This document shows, in pieces, positions 6,531 to 15,467 of a stretch of DNA of 64,000 bases (positions are counted from its first letter, which is position 1; each line of letters starts with the position of its first letter). The DNA lies in NCBI RefSeq assembly GCF_900113045.1, contig NZ_FONY01000021.1, forward strand, positions 1 through 64,000, written 5' to 3'. The notes below the pieces were generated by a model that did no database searches, was not told the DNA's origin, and was given only the letters and a program-made list of their open reading frames with translations. The position numbers were made by a program, and so were the translations under genes. Origin of the DNA: Thermoflexibacter ruber (lineage in GTDB: Bacteria > Bacteroidota > Bacteroidia > Cytophagales > Thermoflexibacteraceae).

Positions 6531-7088
6531 ATGCAAAGCAAACATTTTATATGGGCAAATATCACATGGATAGGATTATTTGCTCTTTATCAAATATTTA
6601 GTTTTGAGCCTGACGAAGTGATTGGGGTACTACCTTGGATAGGGTTGCACACATTCTATTTTTTTATCTTAGTCAAATTTATAGCTATTTCTGCTCGTTT
6701 AGTTGGTGTAATTTGGATTTATGCCATTTTATTGATATTGATTATATCTTTCCATAAGCTATTAGGATTCATTAGCATAGAAGAAATGAATTATGGTATA
6801 GGTCTAATAGCCTTACTCTTTGGTTTTTATTTGCTAAGTCAGAGTCATCTTTTGAAAAAATATATCCAGCCATCGCCACCAACACCTGATGTTCTTGAGG
6901 GTTTAAGAAAAGTTTTAGTTCACATAGACAATGCGGATTTGGAAAAGGCTTTTGCTACCTTAGACCACATAGGTGTCCAAAATTCTACCTTCTCCAAACT
7001 CAAAAAGGAGTTTATTAGCGGGAAACAGGGATTTGATTTTGAAGACCGATTCAAGACAGCGATTAATGAATTAATCCATAGTCAATAA
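6531..7088 (+). CDS. Membrane protein with C-terminal helical domain
   Basis: 185 aa. Residues ~5-115 contain four hydrophobic segments (for example ITWIGLFALYQIFSF, LHTFYFFILVKFIAI, IYAILLILIISFH and IGLIALLFGFYLLS). The C-terminal ~60 residues (LEGLRKVLVHIDNADLEKAFATL to the end) form a soluble helical domain. Its pattern, with an amphipathic helix pair around LEKAF and then FSKLKKEFISGKQG, faintly recalls effector-associated adaptor domains found with caspases and STAND proteins; that resemblance is only an impression. It sits 25 bp behind the secreted gene, so the two are probably co-transcribed. Confidence 0.7.
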   Translation: MQSKHFIWANITWIGLFALYQIFSFEPDEVIGVLPWIGLHTFYFFILVKFIAISARLVGVIWIYAILLILIISFHKLLGFISIEEMNYGIGLIALLFGFYLLSQSHLLKKYIQPSPPTPDVLEGLRKVLVHIDNADLEKAFATLDHIGVQNSTFSKLKKEFISGKQGFDFEDRFKTAINELIHSQ

Positions 7089-7408
7089 CTTCGTTTGTAA
7101 TTATGACCATGAATCCAAACTGACAGATTCATTTATGAGAATCAACTTGTTATATTATACTTTTTAGCAGCTTAGAGAAAATTTTAATTAAATCAGTAGA
7201 AACCTAAGCTAATACGTTACCATTTTTCTAATATGAGCAATTCTTTGATGTAGCTTGGGATGGCTTAGATTTGCTTTTGCTCTCTACAAAAATAGACAAA
7301 AGGTTTAGGTTTTCCTTAGCAAAAGAAAAGTTTAACAAATAGACTTGTCTGAGCGAGATTTTTATAAAAAAGGCTTAACTTTAAATCACAATCCAAAGAC
7401 CAATTTTT
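7089..7408. other. Intergenic region, no gene seen
   Basis: This 320-bp AT-rich region has no convincing coding frame, RNA gene or palindrome. A possible -7-like TAACTTTA occurs about 30 bp before the next gene. Confidence 0.5.
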
Positions 7409-8029
7409 ATGAAAATCCTTATATTTCTATTATTGTGTTTTTACTTTTCTTTGAGTTATGCCCAGCAGTTACCTATTGTCAAAGCCCAAGCTACTCAAAA
7501 AGAGCGTTATTACGACTGGATGCTGGAGAAACCCAAACCCGGCGATGAGGGTCCTGACTTTTGGGTAACAGGCGATTGTTCTGAATTTGTAAACAGTCCC
7601 CAAGCCTCCTCCACCTTAGCCTCGCAAGGGAAAAATAGCTACCAAGCTAAAAATATCGCTGATGACGACCCTACAACTGCATGGGTAGAAGGGAAAGCAG
7701 ACTACGGCATAGGGGAATACATAGAATTTAAAACGGTATTTTTTTATACTTGCTGTATTCTTAATGGCTATCAGAAGGATAAAAATACTTGGGAAAATAA
7801 CTCCAGAGTAAAAAAACTACGCGTGTTTATCGAGGGCAAACCCATTTTTGAAGTAATTTTAGAAGACAAGATGGGCATACAAAGTTTTGCTTTCCCAGAA
7901 CACCTCAAAATAGACCCTAAAAAAACAGAAACAGGGGGAACAAAAGTAAAAATGCAGATTTTGGAAGTGTATGAAGGCAAAAAGTATAAAGACGTAGCTA
8001 TTTCAGAGATTTTTTTTGCTGGTTGTTAA
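7409..8029 (+). CDS. Secreted NADase-type glycan-binding (discoidin-like) domain protein
   Basis: 206 aa with a signal peptide (MKILIFLLLCFYFSLSYAQ). The mature part carries the segment KNIADDDPTTAWVEGKADYGIGEYIEF, the hallmark of the discoidin-like NADase-translocation/glycan-binding domain family, followed by the beta strands typical of that jelly roll. Several Cys occur (CSEF, TCC, and C-terminal AGC). It probably binds carbohydrate outside the inner membrane; there is no catalytic domain. The start was chosen at ATG 7409, which begins the signal peptide. It is monocistronic as far as can be seen. Confidence 0.75.
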   Translation: MKILIFLLLCFYFSLSYAQQLPIVKAQATQKERYYDWMLEKPKPGDEGPDFWVTGDCSEFVNSPQASSTLASQGKNSYQAKNIADDDPTTAWVEGKADYGIGEYIEFKTVFFYTCCILNGYQKDKNTWENNSRVKKLRVFIEGKPIFEVILEDKMGIQSFAFPEHLKIDPKKTETGGTKVKMQILEVYEGKKYKDVAISEIFFAGC

Positions 8030-8092
8030 ACCCGAACAAGATTAGTTTGCGAATTATTTAAGTGAAAAAGCATTATTATCAATCTTTTACAT

Positions 8093-8117
8093 CTGACAGG
8101 TTTGCGAAACCTGTCAG
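8093..8117. repeat. Perfect palindrome (REP-like)
   Basis: Arms CTGACAGGTTT (8093-8103) and AAACCTGTCAG (8107-8117) form an 11-bp stem with loop GCG, between convergent genes ending at 8029 and 8221. There is no T-run, so it looks more like a dispersed palindromic repeat than a terminator. Confidence 0.6.
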
Positions 8118-8220
8118 AGATGAGTATAAAAATCAATTTAAGTAAAAAGTAGTATTTACACGCACTTTTATCCAAATCCCTACCTCCAAAAGGAGAAGGG
8201 GACTTTAAGTAGCATAACTT

Positions 8221-10029
8221 TTATGACTGCCTCGTATTCAGTTTTCCCCATACTTTAAAAATAAAATATCCGCAAAGCAAAGCAAGCAAGGAAAGCCCAA
8301 TAGCAGGGACAGTATTTCCGTAAATCCATGAACCTGTGGCAAATAAAGCACTGTATATAGTGATAGAGCCTAAGAACACACAAAGCAATTCTTTGGCAAT
8401 GCCTCTGCTGTCTTCCTCCGCACTTTTTATGGGTGTGCCTTCTGCTTCAGCTTGGTCGACTACTGCTTTCCAACCTACTCCTCCTGGTCGTGTTAATTTG
8501 TAAAAAGAAATCAAGGTTTTCATGTCGGTTGGGCGAGTAGCCAGTGCTACACTTACCCAAGCAAGCGTAGTAATAAGTACACCTATGCACAACTGCCAAT
8601 GGCTTTCTAAGGGAGAAAATCCCAATACTTTTTCGTGTATAAAATGGAAATACAAGGCAATGAGGAAAGAAACAACCATAGCCGTAATTTCACTCCAAGC
8701 ATTGATGCGCCACCAGAACCAGCGAAGAATAAAAATAAGTCCTGTTCCTGCGCCTATTTGCAAGAGAATATCAAAAGTTTTCAAAGCACTTTCTAAGGAC
8801 AAAGCCAGCAAAGCCGCCAAAGCCATCAATACTATGGTAGAAATTCTACCAATATTCACCAGTTGTTTTTGAGAAGCATGGGGATTGATAAAGCGCAAGT
8901 AAAAGTCATTGGTGATATAAGACGAACCCCAATTTAACTGCGTAGAGATAGTCGACATAAAAGCGGAAATCAAAGAAGCAACTACTAAGCCCATTAAGCC
9001 CACAGGCAGATAAGTAAGCATAGCGGGATAAGCTAAGTCATTGCCTATTTTATCATCAGGAATATGGGGGAATTTTTCTTTGAGGCTTGCCAAATCGGGA
9101 AATACTATCATAGAGCAGAAAGCAACAATAATCCAAGGCCAAGGGCGCAAGGCATAATGTGCTGCATTAAAAAACAAAGTTGCACCTATGGCATGTTTTT
9201 CATTTTTGGCAGAAAGCATACGCTGGGCAATATACCCACCCCCGCCGGGCTCCGCCCCTGGATACCAAACGCTCCACCACTGCACCGCTAAGGGTATGAT
9301 AAAGAGCATGATAAGATTCTTAGTATCTGAAAAATCAGGAATAAAGTTGAGCTTATTTTGTAAATTGGGTTGTGCAAGTAGGTTATCCAAACCATTGATT
9401 TGAGGGAGGTTAAGCGCAACTATCGCAGCTCCTATAGAGCCAATCATCGCAATAATAAATTGGAAAAAATCGGTATAAAGCACTCCTTTAAGCCCTCCTA
9501 ATGAGCTATAAATGACAGTAACTATGGAAGCAATCAGCAAAGTTTGGACAGGGCTGAGGTTGAGCATTACGCCTCCTATCTTGATAGCGGCAAGGGATAC
9601 ACTTGCCATAATCATCACGTTAAAAAATACGCCTAAATAAATTGCCCTAAAACCGCGAATAAATGCAGCTTCTTTCCCACTATACCGTAGCTCATAAAAT
9701 TCTAAGTCAGTGATGACTTTTGAGCGTCTCCAAAGTTTGGCATAGATAAAAACGGTAAGCATACCCGTAAGTAAAAAAGCCCACCACACCCAGTTTCCTG
9801 CTACTCCGTTTTCTCTGACAATATTGGTAACTAAGTTGGGGGTATCCGCAGAGAAAGTAGTCGCTACCATAGATACGCCCAGTAGCCACCAAGGCATATT
9901 ACGCCCTGAGAGGAAAAAATCTTCCGCACTTTTGCCTGCATCTTTGGCTACGGCAAGCCCAATGGCTATGGAAAAAATAAAAAAAGCACCAATGATTGCC
10001 CAATCAATCCAAGAAAGTTCTAATGTCAT
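8221..10029 (-). CDS. Sodium:solute symporter family protein
   Basis: 602 aa, with about 13-15 hydrophobic segments, beginning with the SSS-type start WIDWAIIGAFFIFSIAIGL and then the conserved loop SAEDFFLSGRNMPWWLLGVSMVATTFSADTP. The family Na+-site region SLISAFMSTISTQLNWGSSYITND is present near residues 355-380. Members of this subgroup in Bacteroidota are annotated as sugar or solute symporters; substrate cannot be read from sequence. The C-terminal ~80 residues hold a cytoplasmic loop and two extra hydrophobic segments. It stands alone, convergent to the gene at 7409. Confidence 0.9.
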   Translation of the reverse strand: MTLELSWIDWAIIGAFFIFSIAIGLAVAKDAGKSAEDFFLSGRNMPWWLLGVSMVATTFSADTPNLVTNIVRENGVAGNWVWWAFLLTGMLTVFIYAKLWRRSKVITDLEFYELRYSGKEAAFIRGFRAIYLGVFFNVMIMASVSLAAIKIGGVMLNLSPVQTLLIASIVTVIYSSLGGLKGVLYTDFFQFIIAMIGSIGAAIVALNLPQINGLDNLLAQPNLQNKLNFIPDFSDTKNLIMLFIIPLAVQWWSVWYPGAEPGGGGYIAQRMLSAKNEKHAIGATLFFNAAHYALRPWPWIIVAFCSMIVFPDLASLKEKFPHIPDDKIGNDLAYPAMLTYLPVGLMGLVVASLISAFMSTISTQLNWGSSYITNDFYLRFINPHASQKQLVNIGRISTIVLMALAALLALSLESALKTFDILLQIGAGTGLIFILRWFWWRINAWSEITAMVVSFLIALYFHFIHEKVLGFSPLESHWQLCIGVLITTLAWVSVALATRPTDMKTLISFYKLTRPGGVGWKAVVDQAEAEGTPIKSAEEDSRGIAKELLCVFLGSITIYSALFATGSWIYGNTVPAIGLSLLALLCGYFIFKVWGKLNTRQS

Positions 10030-10120
10030 ATTTACTATTGAGTTTAGATTCGAGTTGGCAAGCTAAATAAATCTATTTGGAAAATGAAAGGAATAGTGAA
10101 AATTTGTGTATGCCATTTCT

Positions 10121-11191
10121 TTACCTATTCAACTTAATAATAAAAGCATCTTTAAATCCTCTTTTTCGCACATACTCCATCAAAGTCAGGGCATCTTCTA
10201 TAGTATAGACATTCCCAACAGTATATTTGTAGAAAAAACTACCCTTTTTTTCTTCATTTTTGATTTCATCTATCTTCATGTCCAACTTTTTAAAATCTGT
10301 ATGATTAGTAGGAATAGGCTTAGGCGAGGCAGAGATTTGGACTTTGTAAACTACTTTTTCGTCTTTGGGTGCTTTGGCACGTGGGGGAGTTTTTTCTTCT
10401 TTGTAGTTAGCTAAGACAGCACTATTTGCATTTTGGGTATCCTGCTTTGCTACTGCTTTTTTATCCTCTTCTTTTTCCTTAGCAATGAGTTTGTAGCCTG
10501 ATTTTGTCAAAAAATTTCTTATTCCTCTGTAAATCGCAGAAGATACTATCTCCTGACCACTTTCAGAGTTCAAAAACTCCTCCTCCTCTTTGTGCGAAAG
10601 GAAGCCTGTTTCTATCAATACTCCCGGCATAGTGGTATATTGGAGTACATAGAGGTTAAAACGGCGGTCTTTGGCATTGAAAAGCCCTTTGGAGTTGCGT
10701 TTGGCACGCGTGGTAAACTCTTCGTCTAACATCTGTGCCAGCTTGGTGCTTTTCGGATAAGTAAAGTCGTGTACGTGCATTTGCGTACCTGATACATCTT
10801 TTTTGTGGCTCGAGTTGCAGTGAATACTTACAAAGTAGTCTGCTTTGGCTTCGTTGGCTATGGCTACTCTCTGCTCCAAACTTATTGTAATATCTCTTTT
10901 TCGAGTATAGATAACCTTAATGTTTTCGTAGTTTTCATCTACTAACTTCCCCACTTTCAAGGCAATATCTAAGGTAATGTCTTTTTCATTTTTAAACTTA
11001 GGACTGCTCCCTTCTGTACCGGGGTCTATGCCCCCATGCCCTGCATCTATAACTACTTTGACTATTTCTGTTTCATTACTTGCTTTCTGATTGGCGTTTT
11101 TAGCAGTCGTATCTATTTTGGAGTTAGCATTTTTTTGGGCTTTTACGCTCGCAAAAATACCAATCAGGCAAACTATCATCAAAAATCGCAT
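10121..11191 (-). CDS. N-acetylmuramoyl-L-alanine amidase (Amidase_3)
   Basis: 356 aa with a signal peptide (MRFLMIVCLIGIFASVKAQ). The amidase_3 domain (~45-235) has the zinc ligands and signature VVIDAGHGGIDPGTEG, the Glu in KNEKDITL, SIHCNSSHKKDVSG and the catalytic Glu in GVLIETGFLSHKEEEEF. A charged linker follows, and then a SPOR-like C-terminal segment (VVYKVQISAS... FKDAFIIKL). It cleaves the amide bond between MurNAc and the stem peptide in the periplasm, probably in cell separation. Residue layout matches Bacteroidota homologues. Confidence 0.92.
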   Translation of the reverse strand: MRFLMIVCLIGIFASVKAQKNANSKIDTTAKNANQKASNETEIVKVVIDAGHGGIDPGTEGSSPKFKNEKDITLDIALKVGKLVDENYENIKVIYTRKRDITISLEQRVAIANEAKADYFVSIHCNSSHKKDVSGTQMHVHDFTYPKSTKLAQMLDEEFTTRAKRNSKGLFNAKDRRFNLYVLQYTTMPGVLIETGFLSHKEEEEFLNSESGQEIVSSAIYRGIRNFLTKSGYKLIAKEKEEDKKAVAKQDTQNANSAVLANYKEEKTPPRAKAPKDEKVVYKVQISASPKPIPTNHTDFKKLDMKIDEIKNEEKKGSFFYKYTVGNVYTIEDALTLMEYVRKRGFKDAFIIKLNR

Positions 11192-11286
11192 ACATTAATA
11201 GGTTTTAACAATGATAGAAAGATTACTTGGCAAATATTAGAAAAAAAAACTAAAATTCAAATAAATTGATAATCAATCGTTTATTT

Positions 11287-11538
11287 TTACAGGTCAATAC
11301 CTAAATCTTCTAGTAAAAATCTCCAGTCATCTTGGCTAATATTTAATTTTTGAAGGAAAACCATAAAATCTTCTTCTGAATAGACTTGGGAATAGCTCAT
11401 CGCTTCGTCAAATTCTATGAACTCAAATAGATTATCGGCGTATGCTAAACCAAAACCTACTCGTCCACGCCTTGCAAAAGTTTGCCCATTTTTGAGAGCA
11501 TCAATAATTTTTTTGATTTGAATTTGGGCTAAGTACAT
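11287..11538 (-). CDS. Small conserved hypothetical protein
   Basis: 83 aa, soluble and acidic, no signal peptide or recognised domain. It starts with MYLAQIQIKKIIDALKNGQTF, and the C-terminus is rich in acidic and aromatic residues (SQVYSEEDFMVFLQ, DDWRFLLEDLGIDL). The coding frame is clean and stands in its own gap between the amidase and the GlmU-like gene. Function is unknown. Confidence 0.65.
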   Translation of the reverse strand: MYLAQIQIKKIIDALKNGQTFARRGRVGFGLAYADNLFEFIEFDEAMSYSQVYSEEDFMVFLQKLNISQDDWRFLLEDLGIDL

Positions 11539-11720
11539 GCGAGAAATAGGTGATTATTTGGGCTAATTTAGCAAATAACTCTGTTAAACTTGTACTTTTA
11601 CAAGTAAAAATGATTTGATTGGGCTACAATATTGTGAAAATGAGAACAAAGTCCTATCTTAGCAAGGTTTTTTGTATGACTTGATGCTGAACAAATTTTA
11701 AACCTTATCTTTCAAAAAGA

Positions 11721-12914
11721 ATGAACCTAATTTTTTTTGATACGCCAACTCAACATCTTGACCTCTCTCCACTTACTTTGACTCGTCCTTTGGCAGACTT
11801 GCGTATAGGTATTTTGAAAATTGCAGAAAAGTGGAAATATTGGTTCAGCGAGTATTTTGGAAATCAAGACATTAAAGTTTCCTTTCTGACCCCCAACTAC
11901 CTAAGTACAAAGTTCCCACTCCAACATGATACAGATAATTTCTACATTAATGGAGGGCTGCTTCCTAACAAAGAAATTACAAGACAAATTTTTCAACTTT
12001 TTCATAATGAAGTCATTAGTAATGAACAACACCTGCTTGCGGCAAGAACAGATAAAATATTCAATAGCTATGAGGCTTTGGTAGAGGGCATACCTGTTCT
12101 CCAACAAATGAATGAAGATATTACCATTATCAGCCAACTTTGGCACATATTTGAGCATAATAGAAACCAGATTATTGCTGATTTTGAAATGATTACAAAA
12201 GGTAGAAAAAGCCAGCCTATTACAGACCCTCATACTATTGCTTACGCTAAAGATAATATTTTTTTAGAGGAAGGAGCAGTAGTCAAAGCCGCAATATTAG
12301 ATGCTGAAAATGCCCCGATTTACTTAGGGAAAAACTCTTTGGTAGAAATTGGGTGCATAATAAGAGGGGCTTTCGCCCTTTGCGAAGGAGCATCATTGAA
12401 CTTTGGGGCAAAAATGCGGGGCGACACTACGATTGGTGTTTTCTCTAAATTTGGAGGAGAAGTAAGCAATGTAGTAGTGCAAGGATATAGCAACAAGGCG
12501 CATGATGGCTATTTAGGCAATTCGGTGATTGGGGAGTGGTGTAATATGGGAGCAGATACGAATAGTTCTAATTTGAAAAATACCTTTAAACCTGTTAGCA
12601 TTTGGAACTATCGCTTCAAAGACTATATAAATACAGAAAAACTGTTTTGTGGCACATTTATGGGCGATTTTGTACGGTGTGGTATCAATACCATGCTCAA
12701 TACAGGGACGGTCATAGGCGTTGGAGCAAATGTTTTTGGTGCAGACTTTCCCCCAAAGTTTGTACCTGATTTTGCTTGGGGGGGAGCTGCGGGTTTTGTC
12801 AAAACACAATTAGATAAGCTATTTGAAACAGCAAGCGTCATGAAGTCGCGCAGGGGGCAGACTTTGACAAAGGAGGACAAAGCTATTTTGACTCATCTCT
12901 ACGCATCGAGCTGA
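11721..12914 (+). CDS. GlmU-family sugar nucleotidyltransferase-like protein
   Basis: 397 aa. The N-terminus (NLIFFDTPTQHLDLSPLTLTRPLADLR) is typical of the Bacteroidota GlmU-like family with an unusual nucleotidyltransferase domain. The second half is a left-handed beta-helix of hexapeptide repeats (FLEEGAVVKAAILDAENAPIYLGKNS..., then LGNSVIGEWCNMGADTNSSNLKN), as in sugar N-acetyltransferases. The canonical pyrophosphorylase loop GxGTRM is not seen, so catalytic activity of the N-domain is doubtful. It probably acts on sugar nucleotides for cell-wall or surface polysaccharide. Confidence 0.82.
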   Translation: MNLIFFDTPTQHLDLSPLTLTRPLADLRIGILKIAEKWKYWFSEYFGNQDIKVSFLTPNYLSTKFPLQHDTDNFYINGGLLPNKEITRQIFQLFHNEVISNEQHLLAARTDKIFNSYEALVEGIPVLQQMNEDITIISQLWHIFEHNRNQIIADFEMITKGRKSQPITDPHTIAYAKDNIFLEEGAVVKAAILDAENAPIYLGKNSLVEIGCIIRGAFALCEGASLNFGAKMRGDTTIGVFSKFGGEVSNVVVQGYSNKAHDGYLGNSVIGEWCNMGADTNSSNLKNTFKPVSIWNYRFKDYINTEKLFCGTFMGDFVRCGINTMLNTGTVIGVGANVFGADFPPKFVPDFAWGGAAGFVKTQLDKLFETASVMKSRRGQTLTKEDKAILTHLYASS

Positions 12915-12922
12915 TAAATAGG

Positions 12923-12951
12923 ACACAGATTTAATCACTAAAAATCTGTGT
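12923..12951. terminator. Bidirectional terminator-like hairpin
   Basis: Arms ACACAGATTT (12923-12932) and AAATCTGTGT (12942-12951) form a 10-bp stem with a 9-nt loop between the convergent GlmU-like and bshA genes. There is no long T-run, so it may also be a palindromic repeat; a related arm sequence recurs at 37265-37330. Confidence 0.55.
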
Positions 12952-12978
12952 TCCAAATTGGGAAGTAGATAGTTAGAA

Positions 12979-14124
12979 TTAATAAGCTACCTCAGTTTTC
13001 ATGCTTTTAGCCAATACTTTTTCATAGACAGCCTCGTACATAGGTCTAATTTTATCCAACTCAAAGTCTTTGGCTCTGGCAAGAGCATTTTCTCTAAAGC
13101 GAGGTAAGTTATTGTCATCTAAGATGATGAGCGCATTTTTTACCATGTCTTCTATATCTCCTACATTGCTCAAAAACCCTGTAACACCTTGCACGTTCAA
13201 TTCAGGCAACCCTCCTGTATTAGTAGAAATCACGGGCACTTCGCAAGCCATCGCCTCCAAAGCCGCCAAGCCAAAACTCTCTTTCTCAGAAGGCATAATG
13301 AATAAGTCAGCTACAGAAAGTACCTCCTCAATAGCTTCCAATTTTCCTAAAAATCGTACATCGTCCAAAAGATTATGCTCTTGACAGAAAACTTCTGCTT
13401 TGCGTCTTTCGGGACCGTCGCCTATCATAAGCAATTTGGCGGGAATTTCTTTACTCAATTTACAAAAAACGCTCAGTATATCGTCTATCCGTTTTACTTT
13501 TCTAAAATTGGAAGTATGCACTATGATTTTTTCTCCATTAGGGCTGATTGCCTTTTTGAAATGGTCTTTTTTCTGTTTTTTGAAACGCCTCAAATCTATA
13601 AAGTTAGGGATTACATCTATTTCTTGGGTAACAGCAAAATGTTCGTAAGTATCTTGCTTGAGGCTTTTAGATACTGTCGTTACGCCGTCAGATTGGTTGA
13701 TGCTAAATGTAACTACAGGCTCGTAGCTTTCATCTTTGCCTACCAAAGTGATGTCAGTTCCGTGCAAAGTCGTAACTACAGGAATATAAATACCTTCTGT
13801 TTTTAGAATTTGCTTAGCCATATAAGCTGCTGAGGCATGAGGAATGGCATAGTGAACGTGTAGCAGGTCTAACTGTTCGTATTTGACTACATTGACCATC
13901 TTGCTTGCCAAAGCAAGTTCGTAAGGCGGATATTCAAATAGTGGATAGGTACGAATATCTACTTTGTGATAGTAGAGATTGGGGCTAAAAAAGTCTAAGC
14001 GAGTAGGCTGGTCGTAGGTAATGAAGTGAATTTCATGCCCTTGCTCTGCCAATGCCTTGCCAAGCTCGGTAGCTACTACGCCACTCCCGCCAAAAGTAGG
14101 ATAACAAACAATGCCTATTTTCAT
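12979..14124 (-). CDS. bshA: N-acetyl-alpha-D-glucosaminyl L-malate synthase
   Basis: 381 aa from the ATG at 14124, just before the typical start MKIGIVCYPTFGGSGVVATELG; the longer frame to 14217 adds a non-conserved stretch. This is a GT4 glycosyltransferase with the BshA N-terminal signature, HVHYAIPHASAAYMAKQIL, the LHGTDIT donor/acceptor loop, and the C-terminal EX7E motif in PSEKESFGLAALEAMA. It transfers GlcNAc from UDP-GlcNAc to L-malate, the first step of bacillithiol synthesis, so the organism uses bacillithiol as a low-molecular-weight thiol. BshB and BshC are not in this window. Confidence 0.93.
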   Translation of the reverse strand: MKIGIVCYPTFGGSGVVATELGKALAEQGHEIHFITYDQPTRLDFFSPNLYYHKVDIRTYPLFEYPPYELALASKMVNVVKYEQLDLLHVHYAIPHASAAYMAKQILKTEGIYIPVVTTLHGTDITLVGKDESYEPVVTFSINQSDGVTTVSKSLKQDTYEHFAVTQEIDVIPNFIDLRRFKKQKKDHFKKAISPNGEKIIVHTSNFRKVKRIDDILSVFCKLSKEIPAKLLMIGDGPERRKAEVFCQEHNLLDDVRFLGKLEAIEEVLSVADLFIMPSEKESFGLAALEAMACEVPVISTNTGGLPELNVQGVTGFLSNVGDIEDMVKNALIILDDNNLPRFRENALARAKDFELDKIRPMYEAVYEKVLAKSMKTEVAY

Positions 14125-14270
14125 TTTTTTTAGGATATTGGATATGAAAAAATTATCAGATTTTACGTAAAAAAATGTATCAAAATTTCTATCATTACGT
14201 ATAACAATAAAAGTCAAATTAATTCACAGAAAAACTAAAAATTTAAACAAAATTTAATCCTTAGTGTATC

Positions 14271-14456
14271 ATGAACATAATAAAATCAGAAAAAAACAAG
14301 ATGATAGCAGGGGTATGTGGAGGACTTGGAGAGTATTTTGGCATAGACCCTGCCATAGTAAGAATAGGCTTTGTAGTTTGCTTTTTTTTAGGCATTGGCT
14401 TTCCTGTAATTGCTTATTTGGTGCTTGCTTTAATCATGAAAAGGGAAACTTGGTAA
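14271..14456 (+). CDS. PspC-domain membrane protein
   Basis: 61 aa, almost entirely the PspC domain: KNKMIAGVCGGLGEYFGIDPAIVRIGFV and then a single hydrophobic segment (FVVCFFLGIGFPVIAYLVLALIM). PspC proteins are small inner-membrane partners of phage-shock-type envelope stress responses. There are no other psp genes nearby. It is divergent from bshA across a 146-bp gap. Confidence 0.88.
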   Translation: MNIIKSEKNKMIAGVCGGLGEYFGIDPAIVRIGFVVCFFLGIGFPVIAYLVLALIMKRETW

Positions 14457-14562
14457 AATAATTATTTGCCACTTTTGTATTTTTTCTCACTTTTTGCCAT
14501 ACTTTTTTTCTTAATTTGTGTTTTGAAATCAGACATTTTAAGAAAGATTAAATCATACAACA

Positions 14563-15459
14563 ATGAATATTAAAGTATGGCTAAGTGCTTTCCGACTTCG
14601 TACCTTGCCTTTGGCACTGTCTTCTATTTTCATGGGAAGTTTTTTAGCTGCTGCACATGGAAGATTTGAACTAAGTATTTTTATTCTGGCAGTACTAACT
14701 ACTATTTTCCTTCAAATATTGTCTAATTTGGCAAATGACTATGGGGACTCGGTGCATGGAGCAGATCATTCAGAAAGACTGGGACCGAAGCGTGCTGTTC
14801 AGACGGGGAAAATCTCTCCCCAAGCTATGAAAAAAGCTATTTACATTTTTATTGGCTTAGCTTTACTCAGCGGGCTGAGTCTAATTTGGACGGCTTTCAA
14901 AGACAACTTATCTCTTTTCTTTATATTTTTGGGATTAGGCATAGCCGCTATTATAGCCGCTATTACTTATACAGCAGGAAAAAAACCTTATGGATATGCA
15001 GGGCTGGGCGATATTTCTGTGCTGATATTTTTTGGTTGGGTGGGAGTAATAGGCACTTATTTTCTTTACACACATCATTTTGGCGTTTGGATACTCTTAC
15101 CTGCTACAAGTTGCGGGCTTTTTGCCGTAGGTGTACTGAATATCAACAATATCAGAGATATTACCTCAGACAAAAAAGCAGGAAAGCTATCTATTCCTGT
15201 CAGACTTGGGAGAGAAAAAGCTGTCTATTATCATTGGGCATTGCTGTCGGTGGGTTTTTCTTGTGCGATTATATTTACTGCTTTGAACTATTACAGTAAC
15301 TATCAATGGCTTTTTCTTATTACTGCCCCACTTTTCCTTATTAATGCAAGAGCTGTCAAGCTGTATGAAGAACCTGCTCGCCTTGACCCTTACCTTAAAC
15401 AAATGGCATTAAGTACCTTGCAATTTGTCATTATGTTTGGTGTAGGTCTTTTGCTCTAA
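14563..15459 (+). CDS. menA: 1,4-dihydroxy-2-naphthoate polyprenyltransferase
   Basis: 298 aa, UbiA-superfamily integral membrane protein with about eight helices. The first prenyl-diphosphate motif is in NLANDYGDSVHGADHSERLG (~55-74), followed by KRAVQTGKIS, and the second Asp-rich motif is in NNIRDITSDKKAGK. These features match MenA, which joins a polyprenyl tail to 1,4-dihydroxy-2-naphthoate in menaquinone synthesis. The next gene begins 8 bp downstream, suggesting an operon with the VKGC-like gene. Confidence 0.93.
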   Translation: MNIKVWLSAFRLRTLPLALSSIFMGSFLAAAHGRFELSIFILAVLTTIFLQILSNLANDYGDSVHGADHSERLGPKRAVQTGKISPQAMKKAIYIFIGLALLSGLSLIWTAFKDNLSLFFIFLGLGIAAIIAAITYTAGKKPYGYAGLGDISVLIFFGWVGVIGTYFLYTHHFGVWILLPATSCGLFAVGVLNINNIRDITSDKKAGKLSIPVRLGREKAVYYHWALLSVGFSCAIIFTALNYYSNYQWLFLITAPLFLINARAVKLYEEPARLDPYLKQMALSTLQFVIMFGVGLLL

Positions 15460-15467
15460 ACGAAAAG

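Noticed and set aside
7345-7548. Open frame before the discoidin-like gene
   Set aside because: It overlaps the signal peptide region of the real gene in another frame, with no homology.
8522-9403. Plus-strand open frames inside the symporter gene
   Set aside because: They are antisense shadows of a clear membrane transporter gene.
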